NCBI RefSeq assembly: GCF_963678635.1
Contig: NC_087064.1
Span: 28,810,189-28,874,188, forward strand
From: Symsagittifera roscoffensis
Taxonomy: Eukaryota > Xenacoelomorpha > Acoela > Convolutidae
Reading direction: 5' to 3'
Length of the DNA stretch: 64,000 bases
Part shown: piece after piece, positions 45,374 through 55,800 of the stretch
Layout of the letters: each line of letters opens with the position of its first letter
Numbering within the stretch: the stretch's first letter is position 1
The notes under the pieces: model-generated
The model's input: only the letters and a program-made list of their open reading frames with translations
What the model was told of the DNA's origin: nothing
The model's database searches: none
Made by a program: the position numbers and the translations under genes

Positions 45374-46258
45374 TGTAACATTCGCCCAAATACTACACAG
45401 CGACGGAGCGTAGAAAAAGTACATATTAACGACTGGCAGGCGTCAGTTACCTTAATTCTACTCGTTTTTCACCGTCTCGAACTTGCCAGTTGATTTTCTG
45501 GTCTGTTTAGGGCTAAGTAAAAAGTTACTATTCTTAGGCCATCAGTCAAACGACTTTTGATCAGCTTTCGTTTGCATGCGAACACAACCACATAGCTGAG
45601 TCTCGGATCCTCAGACTACGTGATTGCTATTAAAAACACGGCTCGAATACCCTATTTTAATATGTTTTTGTGTGACAGTTCTATATTAAATCCATTGGAG
45701 ATGGATTGACCCTTTCCTCTTTCTAGCTACTCATATTCTAAAATATCAAATAATACCGGTGTTAATTCAAAGTTTCACAACATCCAAGTAGCTACAAAGT
45801 CAGTTCTATATAGTCCCTTCACATACAACAGTCTCTGGGGGACCAAGCCTCCGCTCCCGTAATCTTCTCGAGATAACGCTGTTATCTCTCCCAATTTGTG
45901 GCACGGGAGGGTTCCGTGGAATATTTCTTCCCCACTGAAGCTTCCTTCTCCACTAATATCCACTGCTAAGGATCTTATCGTGTGTTATTGCCACGATAAG
46001 AGACTCCGTTTTTCTCGTCTTCCCGCACGACCGTTTCTCACTATCTTTGTTGTTGTTCTGTTTTTTCATCCTTTTCAGTCAAAGTGGCCGTCTTTTTGTA
46101 TTTCTCAGAAATATTGACCCGTCAATCGAAATTTTAAAAATTCAAATTTTCGGAATATCTAGACCCTCCTTCGCAGTAATTTTTCGTTACTAAGGCCTTT
46201 ATTCGTTTTCTTCGTGTCGCCGGAAGGTTGCGCTGTGCCAATCTGGCAGAATGGCACA
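45374..46258 (-). repeat. E2 5' LTR (copy C)
   Basis: 885 bp; + strand ends TGTAACATTCGCCC and AATGGCACA give TG...CA termini. It matches copies A and B with about 16 differences seen by eye. The TATA-like CTATATAG is at 45,806-45,813 (- strand sense). Past its right end the E1 LTR resumes without a clear target-site duplication. Transcription from it would run leftward, away from MBF1. Confidence 0.92.
45806..45813 (-). promoter_or_regulatory. TATA box of E2 5' LTR
   Basis: CTATATAG lies in a stretch shared with the E1 LTR around TTTATATAAA, followed in both by TAGCT and a GAAAGGGT tract. It would drive the full-length E2 RNA. No expression evidence is available. Confidence 0.45.
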
Positions 46259-46503
46259 GGTCTGGGGATACTGAGACCCAGCCATGAGCTCACTATTCTC
46301 CCATATATTAAAGTTAATTTGAGTGTTTTGACCGAAGCCAGAAGCAGTAACGTTTTTGTCGACCCGATGTTAGGAAAACCACCAAAAGAACTGGCTTTGG
46401 CAGAGACGGTGAAAAGCATGTAGAGCTGTGTTTAGACGCTAGCCAGTCGTTTTAGAACCTAGCTTTATTTTCCGTCGATATGTACTTCCGGGCGAATGTT
46501 ACA
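46259..46503 (+). repeat. E1 3' LTR, terminal 245 bp
   Basis: Resembles the sense-strand end of the E2 LTR: GTCTGGGGATACTGAGACCC against GTCTGAGGATCCGAGACTC, then GAGACGGTGAAAA, and it ends GGGCGAATGTTACA like the E2 LTR terminus. It completes the LTR cut at 18,096 and marks the true right end of E1. Host sequence starts at 46,504. Confidence 0.8.
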
Positions 46504-46862
46504 TTTTTTGGTACATCAAAACTCCCCAGCGTTAGTTTGTGATTTTTGTTCTCTACATTGAATTTCCTTACATGAAATAAAAATACTGAATCTATGCTAC
46601 TTTTTCCAGATGCGGTTATCTAAGTTTTTGTTTTCATAAGGCTGGAATGGTCTTGATCATTGAATGCAGCTATTCCTTAATTCTTTCTTGTAATATATGA
46701 AAAGCTTTTTCGCTTAAAATGTTTCCCTGTTTCTCCTATTTTAATGATTTGCCTTGATTATCGGGGCAATTTTCATGTCCCACAAAAAATGTTTCGTTTC
46801 AAGTTGTGTTTATTTTAGAGTATCTGTACTGTCTTGCCAGACAGAATTAGAAGTGAATAAAA
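46504..46862 (+). promoter_or_regulatory. Presumed MBF1 upstream region
   Basis: 359 bp between the end of E1 and the MBF1 start codon. It should hold the 5' UTR and core promoter, but I see no convincing TATA or initiator. It is AT-rich host sequence. Confidence 0.35.
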
Positions 46863-49800
46863 ATGGCATTGAATCCTGGTGCGGTTGAAAATCAATGGGA
46901 GGACGTTGTGATAAGCAAACGAAAACCAGCCGATACGAAGTCGACAAAGGTTAGTAATTTCAACCAGACTTTAGGAAAAACAAAAACGACTTCTCTTCCT
47001 GATTCAGTTTTTGACTTCTTTGACATTCCGTTTGATTAGTACTGGATGTAAACTTCTTCTATAAGTTGTGTTTTCAAATGCTGGCAACTTTATTCTACCA
47101 TTTAAACGCTTTTCCAATATATGATTTTCGGATAATTAATGGAAAAAATTGCTGTAAGTTTTTTCTGAATTTTTCTGAACCGGAAAATTATCGAGAGATT
47201 AATTATAACAGTCGTCCTCTTACGTCACATATGAGGTTAAGAGAAATAGACCCTATAACCATTCGCTCAAGGGTCAGGGACACTACCTCTTGTGTTTTTG
47301 CACCTCATTCTGTTGGAGCCAATTCGGTTCGCTTAAGACATGGGATTTCAAGATCGTGCTACAGCTTAAAGGGTACTACCTCAATACCCCCCACTCTAGA
47401 AGTAAGCACGTCCCCATGGCTAGGTATCTAAATACCTAAAACACGCGAACGCTGTTAAAAACAGGGTTGGAAACTCAAAAATTCAAGTAAAACCTTTAGT
47501 TTTTTTTGGACAGTGAAGATCTCCATTTTAGATGGATCAGCCTAAAACCCGCCTTATCTCAACATAACTCTATAAAATACACTAAAGATTTTCAATTCAG
47601 TACTCACATATTGACAACGGCTCTGGAATTGATTAAATAACGAAACCGAGACAACTCAAGAGCTTTTATAAAGTAGTTAGTTTTAATTCAAGCAGTTTTT
47701 CTTTTCGGACCATTTGATCTCTTCACTGGTCGACTTGCCCAATCAAGATGTTCCTTGCTCCACTAATAGCACTCGCAATCACTCTCGATGCCCTCTATCA
47801 GGAGCAAGACAGCTCTGCTCGACTAGATTATAAATAGTTGAAATTGCGAATAGTCGTTTGACTAGTTCCGATTTGTGGTCCACTTTCGCGCAATTATGAA
47901 CTCCTGAGCAATTATTTTCTTGACCATTTCATTTCAGTTGCTGCGATAACCTTGAGCATGACATGGCCATATCGAATAAAAAATACTATTTCATCCCAAA
48001 AACAAGGTAAAACTTCAGGATATGACCGACTGGCACAAGTTTTTCTACCAAATTCAGAACTTTCATAATACAACAAAAATTTAAAAATTAGATTTATTCT
48101 TCTATGATATGTTTTTACTTGCGAAGAAAAGTGTTATAATACGAACTTCCTTTTTTTCCAACCTGAGTCGCAAATATTGTTGCGTTAAAGTCGTAAATAT
48201 TGTTGCGAATTTAAGCAACATTTGCTGCATCGAATTTGCAATATGTTGCACCTTTACAGCTTATTGATAATATGTGCTTTGATATTCGATTAGTTTACAC
48301 AGTTGCTGATTTTTTAATTCATCAAGTGAACCGAAGAAAGCTATTTGCTTCAAACAACAACGTTAATAATAACCGATTTCAGGAACGTTTTAACTCACCC
48401 TAACTCAAAATATCTAGAAATTTTTCGAAATACTTAGTTTTTATACATAATGTGGCCACGATTTGTTACATGCAAAACGTATCTTTTTGTATTTGGTTAT
48501 ACTTTTGCAGCATCGAGTTGGCAATTTATAAGCATATGTAGCTGCGTTTTTGATGGCTAGTTTTTGGGGATTTTAAGCATCCGTGGCTGAATGGTAAGTG
48601 CGCGAGACTCAAATTTGCTAGGTCGCAGATTTTTGCTACTAGAGTTTTTGCTTACCCTCTTGTTTTTGCAATTTCGAGTCTTTTTCAACTTCTTCGTATG
48701 TCACTCGATAGAGCTGATTTTTGGCCATGTCTGCAAGTGTTTGCGAAGCGCTGCTTGCTTCTGTGTTAAATGTGGGCTTCACTGTCTCGCCATGTTCACG
48801 CTTTTCAACGTATTGTTTTTGCATGTTTAACGAAAGAAATTTTTCACGTTTAAGCTATATCGTTAATTGCAATGGTTAAGATTTTTTTTAGATTTTCCAG
48901 TTTTCACCAAGTGTAAAATAAGCAACCGAATAGTGGAATGCTTTCAGGGCTGCCCCAGGAGTTGCGATTTTTGCCTCCAATTATGAATGTCCAAATCCTT
49001 TTAAGTTAACGAGATACGACTATTTTTGTGATTTTTATTTTAAAACTTAAATTAAAAAACAAATTAATAAATTGGAAACTCCCAACCGTGTAGTTGGGTG
49101 CTGTAAGCGTACGCTCCATGATTGCGAATCTTGCCTCCAAATATGAGGACTCAAATCCTTGTAGTTTTCGATATGACGTATTTTTTATGACTTTTTAAAA
49201 AAAAGTTTCTAAAAAGTTTGAATAAATCCAAAAGATTAGAAATTCCCAACCTTGTAGTTGTGTTCTATGAGGGTACTCTGTGTACTTTCCGAGATGTGAC
49301 GTTTGTTATTTCTTGTTTTAAAATTGTTCAAAGAGATAGGAACTTTGATTTTTAATTTGGATATCTATTTTGATATCTCTTTGAAAATAGATGTCCAAAT
49401 TGTCTTAAAAATCAAAATTCCTATCTCTATAATGAGGCTCAGGAGTTGTGAGTTTTGCCTCTAAATATGATTGCGCAACTGTATGTAGCTTTCCAGATAT
49501 GACGTTTTTTGATATTTTTTCTAAAAATGTTCAGAAAACTTAACTTGAAATTTTTTAAATTTGGTTTCCTAACCATGCATCTAGGGGTTGCCAGAGTACT
49601 CTCAGGGGTTGCGAATCTTGCCTCTAAATATGAGTGCTCACATCTTTGTAGTTGTCGAGATACGGCGATTTTTTATGGTTTTTTAGAAAACTTAAATTTG
49701 AAGTTTCTGGAAATTTGAAATTCCCAACACTGTAGTTGGTTACTGTGATAGTACTCTCAGAATTTGCAAAAACGACTACTCAATTTCTTTTAGTTTCCGA

Positions 49801-52800
49801 AATGTGGCTTTTTTGTGTTATTTCAAAATTTTTCAATAAACTGATGAATTTTTTTTTTTTGACAAACAAAATTGGAGACTAGCAGCCCTGCAATTGGGTG
49901 CTATCAGAGTACACTCAAAGGATGCACATCCTATATCCAATATATGGATTCTTGTGAGCTGTCAAAATTTTGAAGCCTCTGACAAGTGTCACACGCTATT
50001 AGAATATAAACAAATCATGATGAGCTAACGAGCTTCAAGTAATTTTTCCGACAACAGAATCATCTCCCGAAGTGTTTCTTGTAGCTTCGTCAAACTTGCC
50101 TTCATTTTTTTTCGAGAAACGTTCCTTGCATCCACCTAATGAGAAAACCTGCTAAGAAGATAGACGATTGTAAATATATACAATAGAAGCTGTAAAGTAA
50201 AAGAAGCGGAATGTATGGGAAATCTATTCCAAAGTGAGCTGTTCTCTGCATTGTTCGGGTAGTGTACCCATAACGGAGGCTGAGTTGCCCATCTGAATTG
50301 CGATGAACAGTCTTTCTGAATAAGCTGACTATGCCTTTTTGTTTTGAGTTTCCTTGATTAAGAGTTCAAAATCTATCGGGTGGAATATGTTGCCCCTGTC
50401 CGTGAGTTCTTGATATTTAATGGTCTTTCATTATTCAGCGGCAATCACCGTAGACCCTGGGTGGTTGGAGCTTTGTAGTATGTTGCTGGGGGCCAGGCTT
50501 TAACTACTGTGGAACCCCGTGCTAATTTTACACCTCTGAACCATGGTAACGCTATTGGCTGTTTAGACGAACAGGTTCAAGCTGAGAAGGTACGCCTGCA
50601 GAAATGAGTGCTCGTTTCATGATGTCGTTGATCATTGAATGCCTGGGAAATTGCAATGAGCTCTTTTTGCAGGACAAACCATGGCGTCCGTCGGCAGTGG
50701 CCTCATTGCGTCGTTTGATAAGCGAAAAAAGTTTTCGTATGCGTGTGTCTGTTTTGTTGGAGGGGGAATTGAAGTTTTTTAATAAGTTTTCCATTTTTTG
50801 TTTTTTTGATGTAAAAGGTTTTTGCTCAGATAGTTTTGGCTTTGTTCCCCTTGGTAAGTTTTTTCCAATTCTAATTTCTTCTTCTATTGTCATGGTATGT
50901 TTTTTTTTTAAAAAGCTAGCTTCGTTCATTTTAATAGATCTAGTTTTGACATTATAGGACATCTCTATGAGGAGAATTAATATATTGGATGATCTGTGGG
51001 TTCTTTGTTTCAATTAACCCCGATATAATTTGAAAGTGATAAAAACGTATATGAAGTTTCCAAAATATAAAAGTCTACCTCACATGCCCTCTTACTTGGA
51101 AAAAATTGAAAAACCAAAAGTCTTTTCAAATGGGTTTAGAAAAGTTAGCTTGCTGAAAATAATCTTAACTATTTGTTGGCCGACGGGTTTTTTGAAAAAA
51201 TTGAGCGAACATTTGATGAAATGAAATATGTTCCATATTTTGTTTTACAAAAATTTTGTCTTTTGTCAGCTTGTTTCACAAAAATAACGAAGCACAAAAT
51301 GTTCTTCACCCTTTGTTGAGTAGTCATATATTTTTGAAGCAGGTAATTGAGCCCTTGAAGTTTGGTGATTTTTAAAAATAATTTATCGATTAGTTTTTTT
51401 GTCAAACTGTTTTCTAGTCCATTCTGTGTAAAGTCCGCTAGCCGTTTTAATTGATGGCCCAGCGTTTTGCACGCCTGAGGTGGTTTCCAATCAAAATGGT
51501 GTTCAATATCACTTTTGTAACCATTTTTTTACAGTTTATAATATTACTCCTTTGTTTCTTTTCTTTGATATTTTAATTATACATAAAAAGATCATTCTGT
51601 GTCGTATAGAAAATTTGACTTTTCGTTCATTGATATTGTTCTTTTTTCTAAGGCTTGCTGATATTCAAAACGTTTTCGTGATTTCGACTTTGCTCAGGGT
51701 TTTGAGTTCTTTGTGATTCTAATGTTTCTAGTTCCACTGAGCTATCTAATTTTCTTTTTTTTTGTGTGTGTGTGATCGAGTTTTTTTGGAATAAAATTGT
51801 TTTTTTTTTGGCTTCATAACTGTTTAAAATAACGTCTGTGTCTAGTGTTTACCCTTCTCTGTCTATTTTTATCTGATTTTTTCAAGGCATGTAAACACAA
51901 GGTACGTTGTTTACTGTTTTTTTTTTCTGTCAATATAGTTGATATCTTTGAAGCAAAACTTATCGGCCGCACCGCTACTTGCTAAACTCATTGAAAATGA
52001 TAGTTAATGGAACTTTTAGGCAAACAGAAATATATAGAATCAAGACTTGGCTGTCAAAACCAAGTGATTACTACCAAAGCCGAAAGATTTACCTGTTTTT
52101 GCCAGTTTTGTCGCATTTTATAAAGATTGTCCGAGGTCGTCTATTACGTCTTGTGTATTACGAGTTTGATTTGTTTAGTCGGCTGAATATTGCATTGACT
52201 TTTAATTTCAGCACGGCTTTGGCCAAAGGGCCGCTGATAAAGAAGCCAATTTGTAAAATGATGCAGGAAGGTTTCTTTCTCGGTTTTTGCAGCAGCTTCT
52301 GTTGCTTAAGTATCTGACTTCTGTCATGGGAATTTTTTCTTATAATTTTTGTGATGTTTTTTTTTCAGTTTGTGGGGGTTTTAGTTGTTCTGGTGCTTTC
52401 TTGAGCTTTTAATGACGTTTTAAGTTTGTTTGATCTTAATTCCATTGTGGTCATTGACTCGCAGGATTTCCGCTTCGCAGCTGTTTTTCTTTCAGAATCC
52501 CAGTTTAGCCCACAAAAATATCAAGTAGCTTGGAAGTTAACGTAAATAGATTTGCTATTGCAGCTGTTCATAATGTAAATTCATGCATTTCTATTGCAGC
52601 TGTTCATTTCTTTCAGTTTGGAAAGTTGAATTGATATCAGATTAGTTGCGCCTGTTCGTGGCGTGAGTGCTGCCGCTGAGCGACGCAATATTATTTAGAT
52701 AACCATGGAAACTAGCCGGCTCTTTCTGTGCTAAGTGCAGAGCAACCGGGTATTTTTACCTCTTCTTACTTCACTTGACTTTCAAGCTATAATTTCTACT

Positions 52801-55800
52801 TAAAATTTTTGATTTCATTTTCCATAAATTTCATTTAAAAGTGTAGCTGAGTTATCTTGTTTTGTTCTCTGTAGCCCTTGTTGTTGCCAGCCACCCGAGT
52901 GAAAACATTTTGGGATTCCATGTCCATTTCGTCCATGAAATAGTTTGTTACAAATAACCCATAAGAAGTTGAATTTGCATGCTCGAAAACTAGTCTGGTT
53001 CCGGAGGCCAAATAGTGTTCGAGTAGTTTTACTTCGCCGGTTGAAATCTGAAACAACTAATTTTTAATTTAATCAATTTTTTAACTAGTCGAGGCTAAAA
53101 CGAATTGCCCACCTCCAGGTAATAGATCCGAATTTCAATCGGCGTTTTTTCAGAAATGTGTAGTGCCCGTGCCTGCATTGGCTTCAATCCTATTGTTTTG
53201 ATTTTGCCGTTTGGATTCTTTATCTAAAACAAACAAAATGTGTCCCTATATTGTCTTGCAGCGAGGTGTTAAATATCGGCACATCATGATGATCTGAACT
53301 TGACAAAACTATTTCGATTCACCGTGACTAAATTTATGATTGCCTATCTGCATTGCAAATTTGGAATCAATGAGACTAAAATTTGTTTAAATTCTGAAAA
53401 TTCAATGTTAAATTCTAGGCATACCTCTATAGCAAGCTTTATATACGAGTTGTTGAATATATCTGCGTTTGGATCAGAGCAGCATGAAGCTAAGCAACAT
53501 CCCATAATTTTTAAATGAGCTCTCGAAGACTCGCTTAATTTTGGTGTTGAACTCGTGAATTTCTGTAATAGAAAGCAAATTGGTTTTGTTTATGGCTTTT
53601 AATTGATTTATTTGATATAAATATGTAACAACCTGCGGCTCTTCAGACGACAGAAAAGTAATTTCAAGAGTTCTTACTTTCGTCGCACCAATCGAGTATG
53701 AAAGGTGTGAAGATTATAAAGGGTTATCCGGCGCGGCTTCGTTTTTTTGTGACCTGAGACAGTTTTATAAAAGAATTGAAATATAATTGTCAACTTTCTT
53801 GTTTTAGGCTGTCAACGCAGCCATGCGAACTGGGATGGAAGTTGCTACTGAAAAAAAATGTTAGAAGTTCTTGTTGGAATAGAAGAAATTCTTGAACTTC
53901 ATTCGTTATTTAATGTTTTTCTATGATGTGATTTGATAATTATGCTACATTTTTAGACGGCGGAGGTTCGAACGCTCAGCACGCAACCTCGAAAAACACA
54001 GCTAAGCTAGACAGGGAAACTGAAGAGTTGAAAGGTAAGTAGCCAATTTTACACTTGTTTCAAAGTAGCATCAAATTATGTCCAACCAACATGGAGAATC
54101 TCCTAACTACGGTCTTACTGCGTTGTATCGTAAAGAAGTGGTAATTCTCTGTTCGTAAATTTAAAAATAGATTATGCGAGGCTCATTTGCGAAACCCATT
54201 TGACCCCGAAACTGTTCAAGCTCTCGGGTGTGTTTTCAGCAACTTCCTTTTTGTCCATAAGTTGGATGTTTAAGTGTCAATCGTCCATTAACAAAAAAAC
54301 ACTTATTTAGGTCGTGTAGTGTTAATGAACGAAGTAAAGACACGTATCTGGGCCGTGTTTTTTTTTCAGGAAAAAGTCTTGAATTTATTCACATTTAAAT
54401 TTGATTTTTCGCGGCTTGATTTTTGATTTCTTCCTAAACTCAATTGAGTTTCATTTCTTTGAAGGAATGCAAATTACGCTTTGCATTAACGAAAGCGCAA
54501 ATGGTGGGTAAAGACTTGAATGATTCATACTTAGAAAAATGGAAATTTAGAGAAAAAAAATGGTCTCCCTGGCCTCGGCGTTTTTCTAACTCAACTGTCT
54601 TTGCTGTTTTTTATTCGCGTGCTTTGTTTAAGTGGACAAAGTGCCTCTAACCGTTGCAAAGGCCATTCAACAGGCGAGGGCTGCAAAGGAGTGGTCTCAG
54701 AAAGACCTAGCCACGGTCAGTTCAATGCTTCAGATGGTTATATAAATACAAATCTTTACATAAGATTGCTCGCGAACATTTAATTTGTATAATGAGTGAA
54801 GTATTAATTGTTTAGAAAGTAAACGAGAAGCAATCGGTCATCAATGAATACGAATCATGCAAAGCGGTGCCCAATCAACAAGTGCTTGGAAAATTGGAAA
54901 GGACTCTAGGTTAGACAAGATAAAATAAAGTTAGATCAATGTGTTTGTTGGCTGGATGTTAATTTGGCGGAGATTTTTTCTTTTCTTTGATTTATTTCTT
55001 CTGAGAAAGCAAAGGCTAAGCAACCCACAGTTTTCCTCGCATAGCAAAAATGGCATTGCTCCTTATGGTTAATTGTTACGCCAAGCGGTATCAAACTGGA
55101 ATATAGACTTTTTTCTGGTTAACAACTAGTTTAACAAAATCAGTTGAATCACTTGCTCAGGAGTAGGAAAAGGCAGCTGACTTCTTTTCTATGCAGCTGA
55201 CTTCATTTCAGTTATATTCCATTTTATTAACATTCCAAATTTCTTTCACTTGGCCTGGAGGTTAATCAGTTGCCTTGTACCCTAATGTCTGGGGTTTTCG
55301 AGTCGTGGCCGGACCTTGTTTTTTAAGATCAAGGAAATGGATAAAAAATCCGAGAAAAATGAATTGTTGGTTTCCCTTTGTTCGCTCAAGTTTTGTCGGC
55401 TTTATTGTCACAACAGATTTAGCTTGTGCTGTAGACACAATTTTCATTGTAGTTGCAAGTGCAAGTGTTGTTCGTTCTAATATCAGGGGACTCTTACGTG
55501 AATCGCTTTGTTTCGAAGTTTCGAAAGTAGGTTGTAACACTTGTGAGAGCGAGTGTCTTTTAGTCGGGATCAGATTGTTTCCTGTAAACAACTTTTCTTA
55601 CAAATCTATAAGAAAATGCAATTGCTTTGTTATGAACCTCACCAACTTCCAGGCTCCTTCCCACTTGGTCTAGAGGTAACGCGGTTGCCTTTGCGAATCG
55701 TAAAAATTCTAAGGTTGATAAATTATTCTTCGTCTATCCGTTTTTCTTTGCCAAGCTGATAACTAGGCCCCAGATTTGAATTAAATGAAAGAAAGGAAAT

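Larger units (their letters stand above)
22889..46258 (-). mobile_element. Giant Ty3/Gypsy-type LTR retrotransposon E2, nested in E1
   Basis: Two 885-bp direct repeats (22,889-23,773 and 45,374-46,258) flank a - strand element of 23.4 kb. It carries Gag, protease, RT, integrase, a macro-like domain and ORF2-ORF4, the same order as E1. By eye the LTRs differ at roughly 16 positions, so the insertion is fairly young. E1 LTR sequence lies on both sides (18,096 and 46,259), showing that E2 landed in the E1 3' LTR. Deletions in RT and RNase H plus many stops make it non-autonomous. I found no clean target-site duplication. Confidence 0.9.

Noticed and set aside
22889-46258. Maverick/Polinton or another DNA-virus-like element, suggested by the size and extra genes
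   Set aside because: RT, RNase H, aspartic protease, LTRs and Gag zinc knuckles are present; no DNA polymerase B or capsid genes and no long terminal inverted repeats.
18092-46263. Target-site duplication of E2
   Set aside because: Flanks (GTGGA or GGAGG at the left, GGTCT at the right) do not give a convincing 4-5-bp match; old mutations at the LTR edge may hide it.
46259-46503. This segment as part of a longer 1,130-bp E2 LTR, because 45,374 and 46,503 are inverted-repeat ends
   Set aside because: The other E2 LTR copies end at the position equal to 46,258 followed by the polypurine tract, and 46,259-46,503 aligns with the sense end of the LTR in the opposite orientation, so it belongs to E1.
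47066-47431. 121-codon ORF in MBF1 intron 1 as a gene
   Set aside because: No recognised domain, no splice or start context, and the surrounding sequence is intron-like.
55275-55673. 132-codon + ORF and overlapping 109-codon - ORF in MBF1 intron 5
   Set aside because: They overlap each other on opposite strands between two tRNA-like segments; composition fits chance open frames.
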